Origin: Rhynochetos jubatus
Taxonomy: Eukaryota > Chordata > Aves > Eurypygiformes > Rhynochetidae
Assembly (NCBI GenBank): GCA_027574665.1
Contig: CM050659.1
Span: forward strand, 17,647,001-17,711,000
Direction: 5' to 3'
Length of the DNA stretch: 64,000 nucleotides
This document shows positions 1 through 11,652 of this stretch, piece after piece. The position numbers and the translations under genes are program-made. Under the pieces are notes generated by a model. The model searched no databases. It saw only the letters and a list, made by a program, of their open reading frames with translations, and had not been told where the DNA came from. Every line of letters begins with the position of its first letter. Position 1 is the first letter of the stretch.

Positions 1-2939
1 GCCTGCAAAGCAACCTTCTACAAGGAGCATTCATAAGTCAACTTGAGACCTACTGTGAAAGGTTGCTTTTTGTTATGTTTTCAGGGTGGGTTTTTCTTCC
101 ATAAACTAAGGAATAGCAGCATAGGATTTGCAGGCATTAGTTTAACTTTGATCAAAGCCTGGGGCTCCTTCAGCATTCCTACATGCAGACACCTCATCCC
201 CACTGCACATCTCCAGAACACTAGCAGCTCTTGCTAAGGCTTGCTGTGAAGACAGACAGATGCATGTTAATGCATCTAATAACTCATCTTCCTCTAAGGG
301 AATAGCAGAATGTGACGGTTTTAGTTGAGACAGTTATTTTTCCTAACAGTCGCTAAACCATGACACAGACCAATGAAATCCCTTGGTTTACAAGGCTGTC
401 TGAATCCTCTCAGACGCAAATTACTTCCAAATCTTTCCAAAGCTGCCCTTAGACTATTGTAAAAGCATTGCACTGGAAAGCCCATTATGCCAAACTCTGT
501 AACCTAAGCATTTGCACAGTCACTTGCAAAGAGATAAGGAAAAACATGAAAGGAGAGAGTAATGCAGCACAGTCCCAAAATACAAAGGGAGGAGCCACCT
601 AAAATCTGTTTTTATGCCCTCCTTTAAACTGAGGGCACCAGCTTACTGAGAAGCAAGCTCTGATGCTCTGCATCTTAAATTTGAAATACCTTATATGGAT
701 TTGAGGGATTCCATATAAAAAGAAGAGACTCCCACTAGCCAGCTTTTTTTGCCGTACAGGTGAAAGCGACGTTCAAAGCTCAGCCAGGGGAGAAGTGGCG
801 CATCACCTCCTCTAAGCTACACTGAGTGCTTAGCAGCAGCAGAAGCTTTGCGCAGAGGTTAACCAAATACAGAGCAAACAAAGGCTGTATATGAAGTTTG
901 TCAGAACTGAAGCAGCGAAGGAGAAGCAAGACAGCCTTCTGTAGATCTCTACTTGATGATTTAGCATTTGTCAGAACAAACACTAAGATAGCATCTTATT
1001 TCCTGCATATGACGCTGAAGCAAGTATTGTTCAGGACATCTCATCTTCAGTTGATTGCTCTGATCTTTCGGCCATTTGGAAGTTACTTAGTCCCTCTATT
1101 TGCTGTAACTTTGGAGAGATTCAAGACAGACACTACAGTGATACATTTTTACAGCTGAAGATGCTGATACCTATCATGGTTTGAAAAAGATCTCTACCCT
1201 GTTCTGTTGGGTGTGCAAAGGGGTGTTCAAACTGAGCATAACATACACTGCATTGCAGCTTGCTGTCAACATTCAACCTGAGGTGTTAGAAACAAACCAC
1301 AGAGCCAGATAGAGGAAAAACAAAAACCCTCAAGTTGTGTGTGTGAGCTTTAACTCACTCCCACACATACAGCTGTCACCAGAACACCCCAGGTACACAC
1401 TGTGCCCATCAGTGCAGAAGGCATCGGTGTCCGTAGATTTCATGCAGCCCAGAATAATTGGAGCAGCCAGTCATTAAAAGAAGGTGGAAGAAAATTCTGC
1501 ATCTTCGGGAACTTGCTGCTAGCACTTAGTGCTCCCCAGTTTGTTGTGGCTGGGTCAGAATACCATTTCACCACCAGTTTGAGGTGCAGTTCAGTGTTTT
1601 AAACCAAAAAGAGATTACATCAGCAGGCAGTGAACACTTCTGGATTTTTTGAACATCAAGTTCAGTTAACAGGGGCTCCTTGTTTGCTTTATGGAGCAAA
1701 GGACTAACATTATGGCAGCAAGGAAAGCATTGTAATCTCAGTATTCCAGGAAAGTAAGTTACAGTCCAGCTCCCATAACAAAGGCAGCACAATGGAGCTG
1801 CAGGCCGGAGGACTAAGACACATTGCTTATTGAAGTATTGTCTTGGTTTACTGGTAAAGTGTTTTATGGTCCTGAATAAGAGCCACCACCTTCCCAACCC
1901 TGGACTGAGGGCTGTCAGATATTGTAAGTAATACTAGCCTTTTTTGACCCCGTTATTCTACCTACTAGTACCCTCACAGTTTTTGAGGCAGCTCACAGTC
2001 ATATTGAACAGTTCATTCATTAAGCAGCTTCTGATTCACTAGGAGGTGGTGGACGTTGCATAGAACATCATTTTACTGCTCTCTGCTTCCTGCACTTCAC
2101 CAGTGCAAGTTTGCATGTTGAGTGCTCCTTGGTGAAAAATACAGACACTGCAACAAAAATCCAGCTTGTTTCCAGAAAGAGAAGAAAGGTTTTTCACCTT
2201 GAGGTTAAGCTCAGATCCTGATTTTTCACTGAGGATAACTGTAGCCACAGAGAACCCAATACAGCAGACACTGGATTCGATACACCTCAGCTAAAGTTCT
2301 TGTTACCTACCCAATAAAACAAATGAAGTGAGCCAGTCCACTTTGTCAAAAGTGATTTTAAGTTTCCTTAATATATAGACGTATGTAGGGGCAAATGAAA
2401 TAAGCATCAATAACTGTTCTGCCAACATCTGGTTAAGCTTTTGATCTTGTCTCAGAGAGCAGAGTTATCTTAATACTTGGTAAGGAATCTGTAGTAGTTA
2501 CAAACAGTAAGCTAGAAAAGCAACACCCTTCTGACGTGGCAGTGACCTGTGACCCCATTAATGAACACTGTCAAGCAAAACTCAGTAGAACATACAAATA
2601 TAATGAGTAAATCTATAATCACCCCTAAGGGACAACTTTGGGGTTAAAAAAAATTCAAACCAAAACAGCCACCAAATAGAAAACCTGGACACACAGAAAC
2701 AAATCACACACACCAAACCGTGCCATGACATTGCACGTTGTTATTGCTCAGACACCGAGTTCTCTACCATCTCAGGGGCACTATATGCTACAATGCATGC
2801 AAGTTTCTTTCAACCCATCCAGCTTTCCAGGCAATTTTGTTTCCTTGAGATAGAGTTACTAGAAGATCTGTTTTAGTGGCAGATATTAACTAGATAAACC
2901 AAATAATTGGGTGCTACTGAAAGGCATTTAAAGGACGAT
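1..2939. other. Non-coding DNA, no gene recognised
   Basis: AT-rich unique sequence. Only short frames (109 codons at most, minus strand 1568-1897) with no family resemblance. The CArG/TATA pair at 689-720 is the only notable element. Confidence 0.6.
689..720 (+). promoter_or_regulatory. CArG box followed by TATA-like box
   Basis: CCTTATATGG at 689-698 is a perfect SRF site, CC(A/T)6GG. CCATATAAAA at 711-720 contains TATAAAA at 714. A CArG box about 25 bp upstream of a TATA box is typical of muscle or immediate-early promoters, but no gene or first exon was recognised downstream. Confidence 0.35.
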
Positions 2940-3803
2940 GTCATCATCAGGCACAGCCAACATGGGTTCACAAAGGGAAAGTCCTAACTAATTTGATACT
3001 CTTCCACAATAGGGTCACCCACCTAATGGATGAAAGGAAGGCAATGGATGCAGTTTTTCTGGATTTTAGTAAGCCTTTTGATACTGTCCCTCACAGCACC
3101 TTCTGGACTAGTCATCCGACTGTGAAATGTGCAGGGTCACTGTGCTGGGTGAAGAACTGGCTGGATGACAGGCTACAGCAAATGGGGTCACATACGGCTC
3201 GCAGCCAGTCACCAGTGGTGTTCCTCAGGGCACACTCCTAGGGCCAGTCATGTTCAATACGTTCATCAGTGATGTGGATGCCCAAGTTGAATGAACTGTC
3301 AGCAAGTTAACTGATGATACTTAACTGAGAGGTGCTGTTGACTTTTGAGGGACACGAGGCCTTGCAGAGGGATCTAGATAGACTGGTGATGGGGCTGCAA
3401 GGCATGTCCTCTGCAGAGCGGCTGAGAGCTCTGGGATTGTCTAGTTTGGAGAGGAGGAGGATGAGGGGTGACCTCACTGCCCTCTGCAGCTTCCTGAGGA
3501 GGGGATGTGCTGAGCTCTTCTCCCTGGGATCCAGGAACAGGACATGTGGGAACAGCTCAAACCTGCATCAGGGGAGTATCAGATTTGACACAAGGAAGCA
3601 TTTCTTTAGAGAGAGGGTGTTCAAACTCTGGAACAGGCTTCCTGGAGAGGTGGTCAATGCTGCAAGCCTGTCAGTGTTTAACAGGCATTTGGACAGTGCC
3701 CTTAACAACATGCTTTAACTTTTGGTCAGCCCCCCATTGGTCAGGCATGTTGGACCAGATGATCATTGTAGGTCCCTTCCAACTGAACTATTCTATTCCA
3801 AGT
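2940..3803 (+). mobile_element. CR1 LINE fragment with reverse-transcriptase remnant
   Basis: Sense-strand CR1 with the reverse-transcriptase blocks VFLDFSKPFDTVPHS (about 3053-3097) and, in another frame, [12 protein letters not shown] (about 3209-3250). The middle of the ORF2 3' half is deleted near 3290-3335, then the C-terminal region resumes (LGLSSLERRRMRGDL) and the CR1 tail ends near 3803 in TTCTATTCC. It is 5' truncated, frameshifted and dead. Confidence 0.92.
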
Positions 3804-4239
3804 AGAGGTTGAGATGGACAGGTCTATTTCTTTTAGAGCCCAAGAAAAAGATAAAACACACTATGTATTGCAGGCACATGGAACGAAAAGTAGTTTCATT
3901 GCAAGACAAAATCCCTCAAAAGTTAAAAGTTCTTGCCCACCCTAAAAACACTATCTCCTTTGAAGGAGGATACAGAAGCCAAGTTCACAAGGAACCTTTA
4001 ACTTTCTAGTTTTCACCTTTACAAAGCTACTCTAACAACCCTGAAAAATATACCTTCCTATTCTCAGACATCTTATGAACAAAAAGTGACACCTGTGGGG
4101 GGTGGGTGATGTCGAGCGCTCTGACACTTCACCCTAATAATTTGACTGGCAGCTCATTTCTTGCATTGTGACCCAGCACTGACGTGATACCGGAGAATCA
4201 AGTTCAGTATAGTTTAAAAGCTATGGCAAGGAAAGATTT

Positions 4240-4383
4240 AGTCCAGAATTCCATGCTTTATTATCCTGTGTTACACAAAACCAAATACATTTATTAAATG
4301 GTACAGCTAAGTGATTGATTGGACTGTGATGGCAGATTTTTCCTCTGTTTAGTCACTTCCCCAGCGTAACTAGGTCTCCCAAT
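4240..4383 (-). other. Possible terminal exon with poly(A) signals, minus strand
   Basis: On the minus strand a good acceptor (TTTTTTCTCTCTAG, complement of 4384-4397) precedes a short exon with stops in every frame and two AATAAA motifs (complements of 4290-4295 and 4257-4262). One frame reads LGDLVTLGK then stop. It looks like a small last exon, but no upstream exon could be paired with it. Confidence 0.25.
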
Positions 4384-5354
4384 CTAGAGAGAAAAAAGGT
4401 TTTGAGTCATAAGGGCTTACCAAGGAGAAAAGGATATACAAATGGACAAGAAGGGGTCACGGCTGCAGGTAGTCACCAGTTTTCCTTTAAAAAGGAAATA
4501 CCTGGAGAACATCAGAAGGCATACAAGCACAGAATAGCAGTTTCTCAATGTGCTGCACACAAGACTGTCTGACAATGACTTGACTGGAGTGTGAATACTG
4601 TAAAACCTCAGTATTTTTTCGTGAGGGGAGGTTAAGGCTGTTCTCCAGCAGCCTTCCTCCACAAGGCAAACAAGTTGACCAATAGTGCTAGAAACCTGCA
4701 GGAGTGTAGATGAGCCTGGACCATGCAGACCATGCCATGTTTATTCACCTGTTATCCTCTTCTTGGTCTCTTCTGAGATTTTGAAGGGTTTTCTACACAG
4801 AATCACTGCTGGCAGTGTGTTGTCTCTTCCCTCTCCTAGTCTGTCATCCCATTCTTGCCTAATCACATGTTCCTCCACAGAGCAGATAGGATTCAGGGCT
4901 TTTTCATTCACTCCTCCTTTAGGGGCACCCCTGTGCCTTTGCAGCTATTCGTCAACCAGCAATGGCCAAAGGGAGTCAAACCTAGCATGTGCAATGCTCC
5001 AATTTCTTAGCCTGGGAATGGGATGAGAACTGACCATCATTCCTCCATCCAAAGTCTATGTTTTTTAATAGGTTCCTCAGAAAAAAACTACAACTTCAGA
5101 GATGTTGCAACAACTAGAAAAGCAGCATTTTGCGGGAGTCATACCATTAACCTCTTCTGAGAGTATTTTCTCCCTATTTAATACAAGTCCAACAAGCTGC
5201 TAAACAAAGGCCAGGAAGTTCTGACTGCCCCGGTACTTCACTGGAGGATCACACGCTCATCCAAGTGAAGATATCCTTTCACAGCCGCACAGGAAGGAAG
5301 CGGCACTGGATCTCCCACCGACATATCCACAGTTGCTGCAGCCATCACTGTGTT

Positions 5355-5440
5355 CTAGTGGAGAGTGTCCCTGCCCATGGCCGGGGGGTTGGAACTAGAT
5401 GGTCTGTAAGGTCCCTTCCAACCCAAACCATTCTGTGATG
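5355..5440 (+). mobile_element. CR1 3' end, sense
   Basis: About 86 bp of the CR1 3' tail: GGGGGTTGGAACTAGATGG, then AGGTCCCTTCCAACCC and a terminal ATTCTGTGATG. It is a 5'-truncated, inactive insertion. Confidence 0.92.
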
Positions 5441-6023
5441 ATTGTCTCCTGTCAACATAAGACCCAAATCCCTGCAATTTCAGGTTTTAAATCTCCAAGC
5501 TGACCCTGTGGTTTTATAACCACCAAGCCTGCTGGTGACTGACCCTTCCTACATCCCTTCCAAGTATTTGCCACACAGTATTTTAAACATAAAGTCAGCA
5601 TTAGTTGCCGGAGTCAGAAGGGTGGGTTTTATGCCCACAACTTCCAAAACAGTTGAGTGCCCCACCTAGAAACAGCCAGAGATAGACGTGTTACACAAAG
5701 GTTTGCCCAAAGAGGTAGCCTTCCAGGAATCCTGAGACTTCAGCCTGCTTTGGAAGTTGCAGATGGGATAAACCCAAACTCCTTTGATGCAGTATTATTG
5801 GCTGCACTATGCAAATTCCTGCCGTTCCCAAACAACCCTAGGGAAAAGCAAGCAATTAACTGGCTGCTTACTAGTGCTCTTAATTTACATGTTAATTGCC
5901 CTGGATTATTCCTGGGCAGGGAGGGATTTCCTCGTTTCCAACTGTGTGTCCGCAACAGCCGAGAAACAACTCGCAGGATGATGTTCATTTCTAGCGTAAT
6001 CATTCAGCAGACAAACAACACAC

Positions 6024-6053
6024 GGGGGGCGGGCGGGCGGGGGGGGTGGGGGG
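6024..6053 (+). repeat. G-rich tract with G-quadruplex potential
   Basis: Five runs of three or more G separated by single C or T bases over 30 bp. This meets the usual pattern for a very stable G-quadruplex on the + strand. Confidence 0.85.
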
Positions 6054-6146
6054 AAGACCCGAGGAGTTGGTGTTGACATCTTGGAACCCTCTTTCAAGCA
6101 GACCCCATTGTAGTCCTCAGAACAGCGATTAAGCACAGATAACAGC

Positions 6147-6152
6147 TTTATT
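6147..6152 (-). terminator. Candidate poly(A) signal, minus strand
   Basis: The minus strand reads TTGCACAATAAAGCTGTTAT, a canonical AATAAA in the kind of context often seen at real 3' ends. It lies about 100 bp left of the GC-rich patch at 6.24 kb. Confidence 0.3.
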
Positions 6153-6239
6153 GTGCAAATACAGGGAGGCCCTCGCGCTGCACAGAAGGGGAAGGAAAAA
6201 AAAAAAAGGGAAAAAGCCATCAGCCAAATAAGGTTGTTT

Positions 6240-6480
6240 GAGCTGCACCGAGACAGGAAAGAGCCGGGAGGTGACGTAGCGAGAGGAAGCTTTGAGTCAG
6301 CTTCCTTTGTGAGCTACAGCCGGGCCAGAGCTACCCCTGCAGCCCAGTTTCTGCGGGAAGCGCCAGCTGCTCAGCGGAGCGCCGCGGCTCCGGACCGGTC
6401 CGCTCCCCCCCCGTCCCGCTCCCCCTTCCTGCGCGGGCAGGAGGCGTTGGAACCCATCAGCTGCCTTTCGTGGGGCTGCC
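6240..6480. promoter_or_regulatory. GC-rich patch with CRE-like and AP-1 sites
   Basis: A 240-bp block with raised CpG content. It holds TGACGTAG (6272-6279, CRE half-site plus), TGAGTCAGC (6293-6301, AP-1/MARE-like), CCAGCTGCTC and GC-rich runs. It could be a minor promoter or enhancer. Strand unknown. Confidence 0.4.
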
Positions 6481-7247
6481 TAGGGGCTTCAGCGAGCTCC
6501 CTGCAGGATTTCACCCCACACCAGACATAAAACAACCGAAACAAGTTTCCTCTAGAGGCAGTGATGCCATTTCCTGCCAAAAAAAGGAGTCCATATTAAG
6601 ACATCTTGTGAACGATCCTCACGAGAAAAAGCAAGAATTGTCATTAATCAGACGAGGCAGTCACCCCAGGGCAAGTGCTGCAACCCCTTCCAGGTCCAAA
6701 AAAGGTACTGCCCATAAAGGTTAAGGGGACGGGGTATTTGCAAGAAAGGAGCGATAATGTAAAGCTTTCCTTGGGCTCTTTTCGGTTGTGTGCACCTCCA
6801 AGTGACAGACTACGAGGTCAAAACCAAAAAATGGGCTAACACGTTTAATCTTCTAGGAGCTCTGGTACAATAAGCACTCTTCGGCCTGACATGTCAGAGT
6901 TCTAAGAACTGCATCACTAACTGCCAGTTCAGGCACTCGCCCACTACAGGCTGAAGCCACTATAACTGACGTTTTAGGCACAACACTGACAGCTGGGTGC
7001 AAAGTTCACTGTAAGAAGGGAAAGATAGACTTTAATAGTATGTAAAAAAAAAAAAGCGAGCACTAACATTATCAACGGTATTCTTTAAACTCCCTGATTA
7101 AATTTAACAGAAGGCCCAGAAGTACCAAACAGCTTTTGCTCTCCATCGGGTGTAACCGCTTCACCTGTGCCAACGTAAAACCTTGCTTTTCTTGCAGAAC
7201 CTAGGAACCAAGCTAATGAATACCAAGCGAGGCAGGTTGTAAAGGCT

Positions 7248-7253
7248 TTTATT
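7248..7253 (-). terminator. Candidate poly(A) signal, minus strand
   Basis: The minus strand reads GTGATGGAATAAAAGCCTTT. The sequence on its 5' side (7254 to about 9.5 kb) is unique and has no long minus-strand frame, as a 3' UTR would. Unverified. Confidence 0.3.
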
Positions 7254-10200
7254 CCATCACAGGTATAAAGCTAATTCACTGTACACCCATCCAGCAGTGT
7301 ACCTCTCTGTACAGTCAACATGGTCTAGCTATGGTTGCTTCTGAAATACAAAGTCATCTGAAATTCAGCAACAGGAGCAAAACCGATTTCAGTGTAAAGA
7401 AAGGTCTTCGGGAGCTCTCAAACACACCTTTTTACAGCAACTCCATGTATTGTTAGAAGCAAGGTACAGTGGACTGAGTTTGCTACTGGAGTCACACCAA
7501 AGCCTGTCTGACTTTGCTCAGCGCTGCCAAGCTTCCCAAGTTATACTGAGTGAGAGAGAGGAGGAGATGTAACACCAGAGGACTGGTCCTCAGATAAGAC
7601 AGAAAGCATCTGGGATGCTTCTAGTGTTTCTTCATAGCACAACAGGATCCAACCCAGAGCATCAAAAGGAAAGTGTCTATCTGCCACGAGTCATGGTTTC
7701 CATCACTGCCCATCCTTCCCAACCTCTAGCAAATTCCACAGGAAAAAAAATTACAACTAATTATCCAGAGGATTCTGCTGATATCTACCCCAGTCTGTCA
7801 GCTGCTTTCTTTGGGACCTGTTCAGTCCCAAACAACAAATGGATGATATGCTCCAAGGACCTTTGGAGTCCAGCTGGGAATTAGGACCATCAATTTAAGC
7901 TACAGACAGGGTCCCTGAGGGCCACAATGGCTATCACTACACTGAGGTTTAGAAAGTTCTATGGGAAAAGGCAACAGCAGAAAAGGCTTTTTAAAAAAAT
8001 CTTAGATAGCATCATAGAGCCGAGACCTATGAATCTCACTATTATTTTGTGCTGAAGACTTCATGCTTGCCCAAGTTGATCTTCCTCTGCTGTAACACTT
8101 TGCCCTAGAAACCTGGAGACTTATAGTAGCAGAACTAAGTGTTTCTCTCTATGTTCAGAACACAAGAGGAGTCCACGCTTTATTTTACCTTAGTTCAAAG
8201 CTTTCTGTATTCACAAGATGAGCTCTGATTAAACCCATTTCTCTACAACGAGTAAAGATTACATTACGTAAACCAGAACTGCTCAAGTCCTAGCGACAGA
8301 ACCATTGAACGGACACCTCACACACAACAGATGGTCACATTTCAAGTTCTGTGGCCTATCCATTCATACAGCCACGAAGTAAATACATTCATAGGCAAAC
8401 CAATTAATGAATCCTGATACTTTACTGTATTTTTAGCTGTTGGAAAAAGGAACGTTTGTGTATCAGGCCATTAAATGGGCATGACTGGTACAAAAAAGGT
8501 CATTTTCCCTCCCACTCCTCCAACCAAGACAGGGTCTGTAATACTAAAGTTCAAGTGATTAACGATGGGACATGGACTAGCCATCAACATGACTGCTCAC
8601 TCACTTCTATCATCAGGATTTGGAACAGAGTGTGACTTCCAGCTCTGCCCAGCCTGAAAAGGCTCAGTGAGAGACCAGAGAACTAGTCAGAGCCTACTCA
8701 TGGCCAATAAATAAGCTTCTTGGAGCTTGACAATGGCTTGCAAGAGGCATTTTAGCACTCTACTACTTCCACCCCTCTGCAATACAAAGTGGGGGGGGAG
8801 TTGCATGCCTGCTTTGGCATTTTTCAGAACAAAAAATGTTATAGTGAAGCAACCATTAGAAGATCACTCTAGATAAAAGAGCGAAGCTTTCCTGGAGAGA
8901 GCATGGCAGGACCAGCACGCCAATCCACGACAGAATCCCTACATCGCCTACAAGGCCTCCGGCAATCAAACCTCCCGATTGTGCAGACATTACACTTCAC
9001 AACAGCAAACCATGTGACACTAGTTCAAAGGTTATCAGAGTTAATCTTGGACTCCTATTAATAGTGCACCGAAGCATGGTGCCACTCGTAGCGAACCTCG
9101 CGTAGCAAGACTGCCATCCCCAGCGAGGCCTGTTAACATTTAGCCTAGCTTGACAAGGAGTAGGGCCTCAGAACACAACAGGTTTTGCTGCTCAAGCCAC
9201 GCAGCAGCATGTTCTGTAAGCTGGGCGAGATGAATGATAAGAGCTACCAAACACTTTAGACACAAATGTTTTTCCTGCCCAGCCAGAACTGTTCCCTGGA
9301 ACGTTTCCTCCATCTGTCTTCTTCACAATGGGTTTATTTTCGTGATGAAGCCCACATATAGCTACATCTAACTGCTCAAGTTTCACCCACATTTGACCTT
9401 AATTGAGTAAAGTCACTTGCATTTTCGCGTTTTGTTAATTAAGTAGCTATTAACAAATCTTAAGCTAGCACACTAGCAGTCATTTCTTTCACATGAAGAA
9501 CTGATTACACAGTTACGCCAGCATATCCTGTTCCTGCAAACCACAGCTCAAGACATCATGTTTAAAATATTATTTCAGTTGGGTCTGCAACTAGGGCAGA
9601 TGGGGCAGGAAACCGAAGGCTGATACAGCAGGCGGCTCGCAGCCCTGTACCTGAACAGGCACACACATCTGAACCGCCTTCTGCGGGACCTGTGGTGTAC
9701 GATGCACAGTGTCACAGGAAAACACTCCAGTTTTTAAAAGCTCTGAAAGCAGAACTGCTCTGTCAGAACCAGAGGCCAGCAGACCAGGAGCGTGAACCCA
9801 GCCCAGGGTGTGTCTGCAGACTCGGCCGCTGCGGCCAGCGCCTGGCAGCAACTGTCCTAACGCTGGGGGTTAGCCTGTTAGGGGGAACCCTGCCTCCTAA
9901 GCATCTCTGCAACAGCCTCAGGGTTTCTTGGCTGGTTCACACGAGAAGTCACTCATCAAATCTGTAAACTCTCTGGCTAAAAGGTCTCAACAGTATTTTA
10001 AACAGCAGTTCCCTAAGCTGAGCTACTTCTGTTCATCTCGTTGCCCATATTTTTATTTTATTTTAGGAAGTAACTCTTTACCAATAATTGCTGATGTTTG
10101 AAGAAAGGCCTCTCTAAAACTTCACAAGCTACTGTCTTAATCTTTAAGTGGCTCGAGTTTGATATCCTTTAAGATGTTGATTTTTTTTAAAAAAAACCCA

Positions 10201-10380
10201 GCTATTGTCTCAGAGAGCTGGCATTTAAGACAGCAGGAAAAGCAGAAGTCAGTAAAACAGGCATTTAATAGCTTAATTTTATTACTTGAAAAAACCATAT
10301 CTGTAACAGAAAAAGAACCATCAGGGTGGATTCCATGTCAACTTCCAAAAACCTACCCTCATGCAAGTGTTTAGAGGGTT

Positions 10381-10397
10381 CCCCCCCCCCCCCCCCC
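10381..10397 (+). repeat. Poly(C) tract, 17 nt
   Basis: Seventeen consecutive C. It is G-quadruplex forming on the minus strand and is likely to vary in length or be misassembled. Confidence 0.95.
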
Positions 10398-10980
10398 ATC
10401 ACGTAAACCACAGATTCTTCGCTTAAACATCAGATGTTCTTAGGCCATTTCAGACCACTCCCAGTGAAGAAACACCCAGAGCCCTGCAGCCTGCTCCTTC
10501 CTGTTTTATCAATGAAGGGCCAGGACGAATTCTTTTACTCCAACCAGGAAAAATTAAATGGAAAAACCCCACGCTCATTAGTCACCAAACTCCTGCTGCG
10601 AGAAGGAGAATCAAGTACGGACTTGACCAGCCTTTCCGAAGTACCAAGATCTCTCCAGCCAAGAAATACTTGGAGTCAAGCTGGGACAAAGCTCCCTAGC
10701 GACTCAAGCTGACTAATTCCGAGTTGTGAAAACCCCGACATCTCCTCGCAGAGCACACGAGAGGCGGCCATAGGATTCATCACCTCCCCGCCGGGCCTTA
10801 GGAAGCCCGGCCCAGCCCGCCGCCGCCAGGCGCAGCACACGCGTGCGGGTGGGCAGGGCGGCAGGCACGGCCCCGCCGGGTACGGGGCGGGGGGGGAGGG
10901 GGCGGCCTCCGCAGGGCGCTGCCCCGCCGCGCCGTTAGCCGGGGCCCCGGCCCGACCCGGGCCCTCCCGCGGAGCGCAAG

Positions 10981-11094
10981 ATGGAGAGGCTGGCGGCTCC
11001 GCTCCCCCCGCCGCGCTCCCCAGGATTCCCTCCTTTCTCTTCTCTCCCTCCGGGCCCCGCCGCCGGCCGCAGCCGCTCCCGGGCGGGGGCGCGG
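10981..11094 (+). other. Candidate first exon of a plus-strand transcript
   Basis: CAAGATGG gives an excellent start context at 10981. The open frame MERLAAPLPPPRSPGFPPF runs 38 codons to a good donor, GCGG|GTGAGC, at 11095. The product is Pro/Arg-rich as expected from any GC-rich frame, so coding status is doubtful. No partner exon was found downstream. The AAGATGG could instead be a YY1-like site. Confidence 0.2.
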
Positions 11095-11243
11095 GTGAGC
11101 CCAGGCGGGAAGAGCCCCCCGGGCGGGCAGCCCGAGCGCCACCGTCCTCTCCCGCCGCCAGGCCCGGGCGCCGCCACCCCCGCGTACCCGCCCAGGGAGA
11201 CAACCCCGCTCGTGAGCCGCCCCGGCGGCGGAACTCCGCTCAC

Positions 11244-11420
11244 CCTACACCGGCAGCACCCACCGTTTTCGGCATCTTCCCGGCGGACTGGTCACAGCAG
11301 GTCACTCCTCCTGCGCCGGTGCGGCTCTCCGCGGGCTCCGCACTGCTTCTAACGGGACTCCGAGCCGCGCCTGCCCGCCCGCTCCGGTGCAAGCCCCGCC
11401 CCGGCTCAAGCCCCGCCAGG
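11244..11420 (-). other. Candidate first exon of a minus-strand transcript
   Basis: On the minus strand the CpG island contains AAGATGCCG (start at about 11276) encoding MPKTVGAAGV, then the donor G|GTGAGC (complement of 11238-11243). The upstream 5' end is a guess. Poly(A) signals on the same strand at 7.25, 6.15 and 4.26 kb could end such a transcript. The short peptide is not recognisable, so this may be a non-coding first exon. Confidence 0.3.
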
Positions 11421-11652
11421 CCCCGCCCCGCGCTCCGATCCCGGGCGCGCTCCGGCCCATCTTCGCGGGGCGCGGCCCGGCCCGGCCCGGCGGGGCTCCC
11501 GAGGATTCGGCGGCGACGCTCGGCCCCGCCCGGCGTATCAGGTGTCACTGGGAGTTCTGGTCGTTGCGAAAAGCATCATTCTAAAAAACCCGGCTGTTTG
11601 GCGGGTGACTGCGCTGTTCAAAGTGGGACAGTGAGGGTGACGTGGTAGATCT

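Larger units (their letters stand above)
3804..6023. other. Mostly unique non-coding DNA
   Basis: Holds the possible minus-strand terminal exon (4240-4383) and a CR1 tail (5355-5440). A 139-codon frame at 5657-6076 overlaps an 87-codon one on the other strand, has no recognisable domain and is probably chance. Confidence 0.5.
6481..10779. other. Unique non-coding DNA, possibly 3' UTR or introns of a minus-strand transcript
   Basis: No recognisable coding exon. A modestly GC-richer segment at 9591-9900 is open on both strands (86 and 91 codons) without recognisable similarity. The AATAAA on the minus strand at 7248-7253 and the CpG island at the right edge fit a transcript going left. Confidence 0.45.
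10780..11570. promoter_or_regulatory. Orphan CpG island (probable promoter, gene unidentified)
   Basis: About 0.8 kb of dense CpG sequence with GC boxes, no TATA box, sharply bounded by AT-rich DNA on the left and a CR1 on the right. In birds such islands normally mark promoters of widely expressed genes. Splice donors are present on both strands (plus at 11095, minus at 11243), each following an ATG in good context. I could not link either to downstream exons. Confidence 0.75.

Noticed and set aside
4384..4420. Minus-strand intron between a donor at the complement of 4415-4420 and the acceptor at 4384
   Set aside because: It would be only 37 nt, below the size vertebrate introns normally have, and the join creates an immediate stop codon. 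The acceptor alone is kept as a weak candidate.
5657..6076. 139-codon plus-strand open frame
   Set aside because: Runs into the G-rich tract, overlaps an open frame on the other strand, no recognisable domain.
11319..11648. Plus-strand 109-codon frame in the orphan CpG island
   Set aside because: Arg/Pro/Ala-rich composition typical of chance frames in CpG islands; no homology recognised.
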